Source: Sipunculus nudus (Eukaryota; Annelida; Sipuncula; Golfingiida; Sipunculidae). Taken from it: 64,000 nucleotides of DNA. The DNA is taken from NCBI GenBank assembly GCA_026874595.1, contig CM049307.1:30168362-30232361 (forward strand). The letters are read 5' to 3'. This document shows, in pieces, positions 25,450 to 41,914 of this stretch. The stretch's first letter is position 1. The number at the start of each line of letters is the position of its first letter. The notes beneath the pieces were generated by a model. It worked only from the letters and a program-made list of their open reading frames with translations. It had not been told where the DNA came from and did not search any database. The position numbers and the translations under genes are program-made.

Positions 25450-28400
25450 GGAGTGTGTCACCAAACTGGTGTATGGCTCTTACTTTTTGCATAAATAAGA
25501 CATAATATAACATCCTTACACTCTTTCTTTAAGAATGATATAAACCAGTGTCGGATCAAGAGTTGGTCGAGGGTGTCCGGACCCCTCCTTTGGAGTTGCA
25601 ACAGCGTTTTTCATGGTTTTAAACAATTTTTTTCCTACCTGGATTCCTCCTTTTCTGGATCTTGCGACCTTTCTTCAGTTTTTCTTATTGACTTCTGAAA
25701 CCCCCCTTTTCCAAATAATCTCCATTTCCTAGATAAGCTGTTGTAAACTTGCAGCAGGAAGGAAAAGAAAGAAGGTTTTGCACCTTCGGGGACCTTCAGA
25801 AAGTCCACAAAATATTCCCTTCACCTGTCAGTAATGGCATAATTCGCTATCAGCTGTACGAGCGAGGGGAATCTTGGATTGGGTGGTCCGTACACTTTCT
25901 TGAGAGAGCAGAATAACATCTTAGAATTCAGTTCCGCGTTATGCTGGACTTCCGCTACCTTCTTCTCCTTCTGTGCATCATGTATTTGCAATGGAGTGCT
26001 TGATTGCCTATATACTGACAGGGTGCTAAATTCTCCTGTTTATTATTATAATGTTATTGCCTTCTCTTCTAGAAATGGACCGGCCAAAACCATCGGCCAA
26101 ATAAATACATGCGATCGACAGTAAATGCAGCAAGTCAAGAGCGGGAACAAAGTTGAAAATCTTCGCTTAAAGTTGGTATTGTAAATGCGAAGGACATTTG
26201 AGTTATTTCAAATACGACTGCCGTCATGAAAGCCTTATTATACTCACCGATAATGCAGGTAGCCTAATATATTAATGTTCCTGACGGTCATGCAGTAAAC
26301 CACTATACCTGAGATCTATTGAGAAACATGTGATGAATTTATCTCTTTCCAGTGTATTGGCGGCCATCTGGGATATCATTCTTGATAAAAAAAAACGCAA
26401 TTACTTCATCTTTGATTTATACGTTGACAGTTCAGTTTGTTTTCGCTTAAAACAATATGTCTTTTCACCAAAATAACCGCAGTACAGCAGTTAATCTTAG
26501 TGGCTTGTAACCATTACAGATTTGCCAGTCACATGACCAGAGGTCTACTCATTTCATTTGGTCTTTCGTTTCAGTTTATTTCTTGATCCAAAATACGTAT
26601 AGTAGTAGGTGATAAACATTTCAACTCTTCTGTGACATATAAATAGATTTATGCGCATATCAGGGTCCTGGCGGCCATCTTGGCCATCGTATTTAAAATA
26701 ACGAATCTGGTTTTGTGTTTGAAGTATGGATGAACATGAGCAATAAAATTAGAGAAGGAACATGTTACATAAGGCTTATATGAGAAGGAAACAGTAATAT
26801 ACACACTTGGTATAGTTAATTTTTTGCGAGATACTTTGTACCCAACATTTAAAGTTATTTGTGTAGCAAAATTGTCTCTTCCAAATTGGCTAGAAGTCTC
26901 ATTTTATTTATTAAATTACCGAAAACAGGTAACACTGAGAACACTGATTTTGCACAGTTTTTAAAGTGGATTAAATATGCCCAGTGTGCAGTCGCACTTT
27001 ACGTCTTTGCGTCTATATATAGTCCAGCCAAGAACTGGACATCTAGAGCTTGTCTGGAGACAGCGTGTCACTTTGTGATACGGGCAAGTCTGCGGCAGGA
27101 TTATACACAGGCGCTTGACTCCCTAGAAACATAACATAATTAGGTTTGGTTTAATAAAGTGTTCTAACCGAATAAGGAGTGGTGGGGGGGGGGGGGGGGG
27201 GCGGGGGGGCGGGGGGCTATTCTGGCTTGCTAGATCGACTGAGTCGACACTGTTGACTGAGCTTTGGAGGAACTTGACACTTTTTTTTACTAATACAATT
27301 TATTAGATATTTTGCACATGATATCTACATGACATACTTTGTTAAATTATTAGATATTATTTTGGGGTCAATATGCTTGATTTTGCAGTATATGAAGTTG
27401 AAAATGGATACTTGTGACCGATTTTATATGATATAATATAACTATAGTCTGTTCCTCGGTAGGCTGCTCATTGAAAGTTTGCAATTATTCCCTGAAACTC
27501 AAAAATTATTACACAGTCTGACCGTAAAGCTAATGAGGGACCAAAGGCCTAATATGAGATGTAAAACCTTTTAACAAAAACCAACATTTATATATATTGC
27601 AACCCTCTGGTTCTTCTGAATCTTGTGACCAATTAACATGGCGTCTGCCATAGGTAGCTGAATTTTTTATAATATTTATTTCTACATTTCTAACATTTTA
27701 GAATATTGAACAATAGATTTTCATAATATTCTCCATGAACATGCAGAATTATTTATTTTATTAAAACACAAAAATTTGTATGTCAATAAGTAATTTTTTT
27801 TAAAAAATCATGATAAAATGTGAAACTTTTGGAGAATACTAGTTTAGTAAACACCCAACAGGTGGCTCTGGCGATTATTAAACAGAGAGCCAGTCCATAC
27901 AAAAATGGCAACTGCTGAGTACTCGCGTTAACAATATGAAATCAGCTTTCAAAATGCACAGATCAAAAGAAATAAAATAAATAAACACTAAGTAGTATGG
28001 GTATATACTAGCTATCACCTCAGAGTTGCACCACCAGTGTCACTCACAATCATATGGTGATATTTATGTTCCGCTTTGTCATCTATTTACAACTGTCAAA
28101 ACTGACACTTGACAAGATCGCCGTCGGTATGTTCCTGCACTTGAACCTTTTCTGATGAATTTCAGTTTGAAAAATTCTCACTGAACATGTGTAATTGGTT
28201 CGAAAAGTAATAAATAAAACTGTTTCGCTGAGAATTCCTACAATTATTGTGGATGTAATGTTAGTCGGTCATCATAGGTCGTCACTCCCTACACCCTACA
28301 TCTGTTCAGTCATTTTACTTTCTGAATTAATCATATATATATATATATGGAATCCATGCACGGAAGAGTGTTATTTTGCTGTTAGATAATCGCCATATTT

Positions 28401-28555
28401 GTCAGATTTGCCGTTGGGGTAAATGAAGGTAAAAGCTTGAGTGCTTGAACACTATCACAAAAAAAATCAGGTGCACAATGATGCTGGAATATAGCACAGA
28501 CGAGAATGGGTAGTCCTCATAGACGGCAGGCAAATTTAGAACGAAAACCCTTCTT
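25240..28555. other. Intergenic between GPx-C and the minisatellite
   Basis: Includes a (TA)n tract at 25399-25447 and a MITE-like stretch near 25545-25720 (GTCGGATCAAG, GTGTCCGGACCCC) that resembles the 29984 family. There is also a G run at 27184-27217. Two ~80-90-codon frames (25879-26124, 26859-27134) have no recognisable domain. No gene is supported. Confidence 0.5.
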
Positions 28556-28559
28556 GGTT

Positions 28560-29880
28560 TTGATGGGATTGGCATAGGCCTAGTCGGTGACATCAGGTGT
28601 GATGGGATTGACATAGGCCTAGTCGGTGCCATCAGGTGTGATGGGATAGACATAGGCCTAGTCGGTGACATCAGGTGGGATGGGATTGACATAGGCCTAG
28701 TCGGTGACATCAGGTGGGATGGGATTGACATTGGCCTGGTCGGTGACATCAGGTGGGATGGGATTGACATAGGCCTAGTCGGTGACATCAGGTGGGATGG
28801 GATTGACATAGGCCTAGTCGGTGACATCAGTTGGGATGGGATTGACATAGGCCAAGTCGGTGACATCAGGTGTGATGGGATTGACATAGGCCAAGTCGGT
28901 GACATCAGGTAGAATGGGATTGACATAGGCCTAGTCGGTGACATCAGGTGGGATGGGATTGACATAGGCCTAGTCGGTGACATCAGGTAGGATGGGATTG
29001 ACATAGGCCAAGTCGGTGACATCAGGTGTGATGGGATTGACATAGGCCAAGTCGGTGACATCAGGTAGAATGGGATTGACATAGGCCTAGTCGGTGACAT
29101 CAGGTGGGATGGGATTGACATAGGCCTAGTCGGTGACATCAGGTGGGATGGGATTGACATAGGCTTAGTCGGTGACATCAGGTGGGATGGAATTGACATA
29201 GGCCTAGTCGGTGACATCAGGTGGGATGGGATTGGCATAGGCCAAGTCGGTGACATCAGGTAGAATGGGATTGACATAGGCCTAGTCGGTGACATCAGGT
29301 GGGATGGGATTGACATAGGCCTAGTCGGTGACATCAGGTGGGATGGGATTGACAAGGGCCTAGTCGGTGACATCAGGTGGGATAGGATTGACATAGGCCT
29401 AGTCGGTGACATCAGGTGGGATGGGATTGACATAGGCCTAGTCGGTGACATCAGTTGGGATGGGATTGACATAGGCCAAGTCGGTGACATCAGGTGGGAT
29501 GGGATTGACATAGGCCAAGTCGGTGACATCAGGTAGAATGGGATTGACATAGGCCTAGTCGGTGACATCAGGTGGGATGGGATTGACATAGGCCTAGTCG
29601 GTGACATCAGGTGGGATGGGATTGACATAGGCTTAGTCGGTGACATCAGGTGGGATGGGATTGACATAGGCCTAGTCGGTGACATCAGGTGGGATGGGAT
29701 TGACATTGGCCTAGTCGGTGACATCAGGTGGGATGGGATTGACATAGGCCTAGTCGGTGACATCAGGTGGGATGGGATTGACATAGGCCTAGTCGGTGAC
29801 ATCAGGTGGGATGGGATAGGCATAGGCCTAGTCGGCGACATCAGGTGGGATGGGATTGACATAGGCCTAGTCGGTGACGT
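28560..29880 (-). repeat. 39-bp minisatellite, about 34 copies, open in one frame
   Basis: The unit contains ATAGGCCTAGTCGGTGACAT then CAGGTGGGATGGGATTGAC (39 bases). Because 39 is a multiple of three and the unit lacks a stop in one - strand frame, a 486-codon frame (28402-29862) runs through it, repeating MSPTRPMSIPSHL. Variant units (TRP/TWP/TKP; SHL/FYL/SQL) are not random: the series TKP, TRP, TRP, FYL-TWP, SHL-TWP, S(Q/Y)L-TRP recurs 12 units (468 bases) apart, a higher-order repeat. The frame begins inside the array with no unique N-terminus, signal or upstream exon. I read it as a minisatellite, not a proven gene. Confidence 0.9.
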
Positions 29881-29983
29881 CTGACAATAAAATCAACCTT
29901 TCTGACTAACCAAATTGTTCAGTTTATGCATTTTAATATGGTTCTATAGGAAATAAACTTACATTTACTATATATTATGCAAA

Positions 29984-30235
29984 CAGAAGCGGATTCAGGG
30001 GGTCCGGACCCTCCCCCCCCCCGCCCCTTCCTTCTTTTTTTTCAGCCGATGCAGCCTTTTTTAAAGGTTTTAGACAAATTTTTTTGCGGACTGGAACCCC
30101 CCCCCCTTTTTTTTCCTGACCCGGGGAATGGGACCCCCCCCCCCCCTTTTTTCCAAACCCGGAGACCTTTTTCAGTTTTGTCATTAGTCCTCCAATGTTG
30201 GATCCCTTCTTTTCCTAAATCCTGTATCCGCCCCT
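29984..30235 (-). mobile_element. Non-autonomous DNA transposon (MITE), copy 2
   Basis: Ends CAGAAGCGGATTCAGG and CCTGTATCCGCCCC are inverted and match the 3049-3279 element in reverse orientation. TGCAAA lies on both sides (ATGCAAA / TTGCAAAT), consistent with a target-site duplication. The interior has C and T runs (CCGGACCCTCCC, GGAATGGGACCC). No transposase. Confidence 0.72.
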
Positions 30236-30410
30236 TGCAAATGTTTGGAATTTTTAAGGGAGTAATAACACATGAACATATTTATGAAATTGCTAATAAG
30301 CTATCAGAAAGATTATAAAGTTAAAGATACTTAATTTCAGTCTGACACAATTGTAAAGACTTTCTGACATTCTATTCTTATATTGAAAGTACGACTCCGC
30401 CCACAGAAAT

Positions 30411-30658
30411 CACGTGCATGTCAGCATTACGGCATTTCAAGGGGGTCAGTTTCAGTGGTGACGACATGGTCATTGGGCTGACCTGCGCGTGATACCATGA
30501 GGACACGTGATGTGATAACTAATAACGAGAGATAATACGGGTGTTGAACGCAGGTGCTGAATTTACGAAATTTCACCACCTGTCTCCTATAGATGTTGTA
30601 TATAAGGAGTTCCCATACTGTCTTGTTCCACAGAGCGACGACTGTGCCAGGCTTCACA
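30411..30658 (+). promoter_or_regulatory. Promoter and 5' UTR of GPx-D
   Basis: CACGTG E-boxes at 30411-30416 and 30504-30509, and TATA box TATATAA at 30599-30605. The shared block AAGGAGTTCCCATACTGTC, TTGTTCCACAGAGCGACGAC then leads to the ATG at 30659. Similarity to copies B and C fades upstream of the TATA box. Confidence 0.68.
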
Positions 30659-32379
30659 ATGAAGCTCCTGTTGGCGCCGCTCCTGTGGCTGGCCACACTG
30701 AGGTCAGCCCATGGACAGCCCGAGCCCTCCAGCACGTGTCAGCCAACAACTGGTGATATTTACAGTTACTCTTTCCCGAGTATAGACGGGACTAGAAACA
30801 TCACGCTTGACAGCTACAGGAACATGGTCCTCATGGTTGTCAACGTTGCAACGTACTGAGGTAATAATATCATTGTTTTTATTCTTTCATTTATGACTAT
30901 CTCAGTTGTGATCTATGGTTTATTGTTAAAACCTCATTTTTATCCTACCAAGTCTGTGACATAACCATTGTGTGGTCATGTCGAAGACTTGGGAGTATGA
31001 AGATGTCAAAACATATATAAAGAATTAACAGTTTTCATTACAATATTTTAATATTGCCCGGATAAGCAGCAATAAGCACTAGCGCATGTGATGCGCATGT
31101 CCAACGCATGTTACTTAAATAACTTACAAGTAGATGGCAGTAACAACACTATAAATGGAAACACTGCGCCAAGAATGGTTAACAGCGCCACCTATCGGTT
31201 AAAAAAATGAGTTTTTTTATAGCTATTTTATTTACTTGAGTCGACCAAACGTACCAGCGATATCCTGCGTGATGTGATGATTTCTTTTTCCTTTTTCTTC
31301 TCTCTGGATCATCTTATTCGAATGTGGTTGTTCACCAGAGCTTGTAACCACGGCTACCATGTTGCATGTCTGGGCTTTTCGTTTCATATTTTATATCTCA
31401 ATTGGTTAATGAAATTATCGCCTGTCAGGTCTTATATTTTTTTAACAGGTGTAACAAAACTGCTGAATCATTGCAGGGTTCGCCTACCAGTACCCCTTCA
31501 TGAATGCACTAAAAACCTCCTATGATGGCCAGCCATTTGACATCCTTGCCATCCCTACCAACCAGTTTGGTCTCCAGGAACCAGGATCCGACGCGGAGAT
31601 CGTGGACGGTGTACGATACGTGCGTCCTGGGAACAATTTCGTGCCAAACTTTGAGCTCACCTCCAAGGACGAGGTCAACGGAGATGGCCAGAATCCCATG
31701 TATACTTATCTTAAGGTAAGATACAACTATATTATCTTAAGATAAGGTACAGCTACACTTATCTTGAGGTAACCTACAGCTTCACTTATCTTAAGGAATT
31801 CACTTATCTCAGTGTTAGACACATCTGCCCCTCTAGAAATAAATCAGAATCCACTCATCTCAAGCTAAGACACGTGTTTTCTTATCTTAAGTACGATTTG
31901 CACGTGAGGTTTAGTTAGTTTAAATTAGCGACAGTTACCTAAGATTTGAACCTCATGCAAGGCAAATCTATCTAAAGCAAGATAGCATATTTCTGTGCTC
32001 CCTTAGCCAATTATATGCCTGGACGGATCAAATATTAAATTTAGCGGTCGACAGTAATAAACATCACTCTTACTCCACATGTGACACTTACTAAGCTATA
32101 GGACTTTAATAAGTGCACTGCAACCTCTAGAGGTGTGACATATTACTTCATTGAGCCGCTTTTATATTTTAGTCAGCGTGTGCCGGTACGAAGGCCCGTA
32201 TAGGTGCGCCGTCTTCCATGTACTGGTCTCCAGTCTTGAGGGATGACATCACGTGGAACTTTGAGAAGTTCCTGATTGGACGGGATGGTAAACCTTACTT
32301 CCGCTTCGCCCCTAGCGTCGATCCGGAGGATCTCCGTGAGACAATCGACTACTTGATAGCAAACACCGGATCATCATAA
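30659..32379 (+). CDS. Selenoprotein glutathione peroxidase GPx-D (secreted, GPx3-like)
   Basis: Exons 30659-30860, 31477-31715 and 32173-32379 give 215 residues, with the same phases as copy C and the shortest introns of the cluster. The signal peptide is identical to B and C; NITLDS is the sequon. Exon 1 ends VVNVATY-TGA-G, with Sec codon 67 at 30857-30859. Exon 2 begins G|GG (Gly), then FAYQYPFMNAL, PTNQFGLQEPG and RYVRPGNNFVPNFE. Exon 3 has DITWNFEKFLIGRDG. The tetrad is Sec67, Gln101, Trp175, Asn176. NQFG is closer to the vertebrate CNQFG motif than the NQHG of A-C. Expected role: extracellular peroxide reduction. SECIS at 32435-32520. Confidence 0.93.
31704..31890 (+). repeat. Tandem decayed copies of the exon 2 donor site in GPx-D intron 2
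   Basis: ACTTATCTTAAGGTAAG spans the exon 2/intron 2 junction (exon ends 31715). Similar sequence recurs about every 27 bases: TTATCTTAAGATAAGG, ACTTATCTTGAGGTAACC, ACTTATCTTAAGGAATTC, ACTTATCTCAG. A further weak match, CTTATCTTAAGTACG, lies near 31882. Confidence 0.65.
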
Positions 32380-32434
32380 TTTTGTACATGAAGTCAGGCA
32401 GTTTAAACATAAATATATATATTTTTTCTCTGTT

Positions 32435-32525
32435 GCCCGGATGGGGACAGGACCAATGACGGGTCCACCGAAAGGTGGCGACACCTGGTGACACCTTGAT
32501 GGGGTATCGTTTCCTGCTGGTCTTC
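32435..32525 (+). promoter_or_regulatory. SECIS element of GPx-D
   Basis: ATGA (32456-32459), CGAAAG apical motif (32469-32474) and TGAT (32497-32500), in the same framework as copy C. Confidence 0.9.
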
Positions 32526-32588
32526 GGTGCATTCAGCCGGCAGGTGGCGCTCCCTACCATGAGCCCATCCGGTAAAATCTTCCAGCTC

Positions 32589-32628
<40 letters not shown>

Positions 32629-32634
<6 letters not shown>
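32629..32634 (+). terminator. Poly(A) signal of GPx-D
   Basis: AATAAA directly after a (TA)n run that has expanded within the 3' UTR (32594-32627); context TTAATAAACAC as in copy C. Confidence 0.7.
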
Positions 32635-32639
32635 CACAC

Positions 32640-34340
32640 TGACATAAATATGTGGTATATTTTGTGTATATACATGATGTCAAATAGTGTCAGAGGCGTT
32701 TATTAATTCACTGGGTGTCTGTCAGGTATAAGAGGTTGTGTTTGTGTGTGCGTGTGGTCTTACAAGTAAAGAGTTCAAAATTTTAATTCAAAAGCCGTTA
32801 GTAATTCATTTTTGCTTTGAGTATCGGTATAACCACTAAATTTTGCCAAAGCCTCAGGAAAATAATGGAAAAATCCTCGATGGCTTTCATTCAGACGAAT
32901 ATTAGCGGTTTTATTACCCTCCTATCAAATACTGAATTCAGTAAAGAGCATTATATTGCCTTATAGCAAGTCTGGCCTATCAAGAGAACTAGATAAAAAA
33001 CTTAGTTAAATTAACGGGAATCAACATTCTGTAAAGTATGATCATTCATACATAGATTTTCAAAATTTTCTTTTGGATTAGCAGAGTTTGTTTAAATGCG
33101 TTACTGTTCCATAGTATTGTTAACTAATAAAAGGGGTTTCCGCGTGACTCGGAAGAGCTGATTGGATCTGATCTGCTACGAGAGGTGCATGGTAACTAAA
33201 TGTTGGACCAGTCAGTTTGCATGTGATGCAGCGAAAGCTGAGTTTGTCATCCTTGCTCTGATATATGCAAGTGATACAAACTGATAAGCTGGTGATAAAG
33301 AAGGCAGTATTTAGTCTGGTGAGGGTTAACGCGGGAATTCATGAGATACGTGTTATAAATGTTTACAAAAGTACCAGGGTAAGAATAAACGATTATGAAA
33401 CATTTATTAACACATAGTCACGTGCACCTTTATGTTTTCACAACACAAGAGCCACAAGACATATATATTTATTTTGAACAAAATATAAATATGTACAGAC
33501 GAACATATACAAAGCTTACAATATGTACAGCGTGTTTTATGCTGAAATATCTGTGCATTCACGATATATATTAAAAGATTCGAAATCCTTAACTTCGAAC
33601 TGCGAGTGCACCATTCCAGAGTATATATTCCATAATACTCTCGCCGCTGAAGAATCTAAAACATATATAAATAGTTACGACTATTTCGATTCTTACGTGA
33701 TCACAAACGCAAGGTGCAAGATACTCACGTGAAAGTGCATAAAAACTACATTACATAGCAAAGTTTTTATTGTCCATTGTGTCATATATATATATATTAT
33801 CTGTGTGTGTATCTCATCACTCTCCCACTTCGTTGCTCGATCCTTTCTGCGACACTCATAGCTTCTCTGATTGATTTCAAAAGGAATATGATGAATAATT
33901 GAAAAGCATCACAGAGGGAGGGCATAGAACATTTTTTTCAACCCGCGATGGCACCACAAGGCATTTGTTTTACTCCTGTTGGTATATATAATATTGGTCC
34001 TCCCAAGTCTTTGTAACAAGTCTCCACCTTAAAATGATGAAGTCTGTTATCAGTTGATCATGCTATTTCGTCATTTATGATAATAGCCAACATTACATGT
34101 TGCTTATATCGACTGAAAACCAATTGCGTCCATCCATTCCATCACTATCTCAGAGGTGACAGACAATAGTATATGCTTCACCTAATGGAAGGGGCGACAT
34201 CTACCGTGAGCTACACGTTTCACATTTGGTTTAACGTCTCTTTTCGTTGGTGAAGCATGGCTAACAAGTACATGGTATAGGCAGTAACAGTTTATCACAT
34301 ATTCTTACGAGTTTAAATGACTAATGACGACAAATAGGTT
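32640..34340. other. Intergenic / probable 3' UTR of the LITAF-like gene
   Basis: GPx-D (+) and the LITAF-like gene (-) converge here. A minus-strand AATAAA (TTTATT at 33766-33771) is a candidate end for the LITAF transcript. No coding region is seen. Confidence 0.35.
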
Positions 34341-34347
34341 AATGACG

Positions 34348-40355
<6,008 letters not shown>

Positions 40356-40480
40356 GGTCTGCCGGTATCCTGGTTATCGCTCAACGTTCACGGACTGACT
40401 GAGTGAACCGGGGATGAGACTGCTCTGCGCTCGCTATACCCCCACCAGCGATCAGGCGGCCGCAGTCACTGGAACACACA
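40356..40480 (-). promoter_or_regulatory. Probable promoter / 5' UTR of the LITAF-like gene
   Basis: The ~120 bases upstream of the minus-strand ATG are GC-rich relative to surroundings, contain GCGGCCGC and no obvious TATA box near the start. This is the expected location; the transcription start is not determinable from sequence alone. Confidence 0.35.
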
Positions 40481-40499
40481 TAAGATTCTATTAAACATC

Positions 40500-41030
40500 A
40501 CAGCGTGTGTTACGTAGATGTAAGTCAACATTTGTGGTAAGGTTTACAGTCTATCATGTCGCGCTGTAAGGAGAGACTTGTAATAGTATGGTGTCACAGC
40601 TAATAACGCACGCATCGGCAGGTGTGTTTGTGATACAGGTGACAACACAGTATTCACATTGCGACTCTGTGAACAAAGCACATGGTGACTTTTTAATAGT
40701 TATATACTGCAGAGTGACAACGGGAACCTTCATTAGCATTAGCACATTTATAATTTAATGTTTTATTACAAGCAATTTATATGCAGGGCCTTTTTATATT
40801 GTCCAGTGTAGATGAACTGTCAATTATATATGTCAGCTACTGTGTTTGTTAATTGCCCTCATACTCCCTATATACTCTTTGGTCTGTCATGACGCGTATT
40901 ACATGCCATGCATTTAGATATTAGGTGTTTTCCTTTTAATTCTAAGCGTATTACCTAATTCATATCGACGAAAATTATACGTATAACACATAGGCGCTCG
41001 CTCGCACGTATATACGAGTCTGTCTGTCTC
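40500..41030. other. Intergenic, no gene seen
   Basis: Short unremarkable frames only. Confidence 0.45.
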
Positions 41031-41035
41031 TTTGT

Positions 41036-41037
<2 letters not shown>

Positions 41038-41094
<57 letters not shown>

Positions 41095-41233
41095 TGTCTG
41101 TCTATCTGTCTGTCTCCCTGTCTCTCTATTATTAAGTTTTAAAATTTGTGTAAACGTTTGTCAATTTTTGTTGTACGTCTATGTCTGTTGTGTGCATATT
41201 TGGTCAAAAGTACATGCAATTGTCCTAAAGATG

Positions 41234-41312
<79 letters not shown>

Positions 41313-41327
41313 GGGAAATAGAGAGTG

Positions 41328-41385
<58 letters not shown>

Positions 41386-41400
41386 TCTCTCTCTCTCGCC
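41038..41400. repeat. Compound (TA)n / (GA)n / (TA)n / (CT)n microsatellites
   Basis: (TA)n at 41038-41091. A second compound tract follows, with TA, then GA (41279-41325), then TA, then CACTCTCTCTCTC (41383-41397). The GA and CT arms are complementary across the TA core, forming another long palindrome. Confidence 0.9.
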
Positions 41401-41914
41401 TTCGCACTCCCTATTTCCCTCTATGTATGTAAAAGGCAAGATTAAAATGAAATATTGATCAATTTGATATCGATATCATGACCCGCGGGTTTATAAGTGA
41501 CAGACACTTCTCATTAAAATACCAAAATACTGCGCATTTATCGATGAAAAATACAGAATAAAGGAAGACCCATGTTTATATCTCTTACTATCTCATGATG
41601 AAACGAATCCAGAAATCCAATAAAGCATTTTAGAAAGAATTATTGATTAATGGTAGAAAATATGTATGGTAAACATTTAATTTTGATATATCCTGGCATG
41701 CAGGCACTCCTATACCTATATGGTTTTAGAGACGAAACGAAAAAGTCAGGAACGTTCTTCATGGTAATATCAGAAGATACAAGTTCTATATCACCTTCAG
41801 TATAATTTAGTATTGTTGAGGTCTATAGAGAGGTGGTGGGCATGGACATTCATCACGTGGGCTGTCTATACCTCTCTGAGTCAACGTGTGTATATGAACT
41901 GAGACATGTGTTTT

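Noticed and set aside
28402-29862. 486-codon frame as a protein-coding gene
   Set aside because: It is explained by a 39-bp repeat with no stop in one frame, and it lacks a unique N-terminus, promoter or splice context.
28560-29880. CRISPR-like array
   Set aside because: Units are contiguous with no unique spacers, and the DNA is animal.
30427-30756. Frames overlapping the GPx-D promoter and exon 1 on both strands
   Set aside because: Shadows of the real exon; the same out-of-frame products appear in B and C.
5066-30859. TGA codons ending exon 1 of GPx-A, C and D as true stops
   Set aside because: They fall at the family's Sec position, are followed directly by a donor and matching exons 2 and 3, and each gene has a SECIS.
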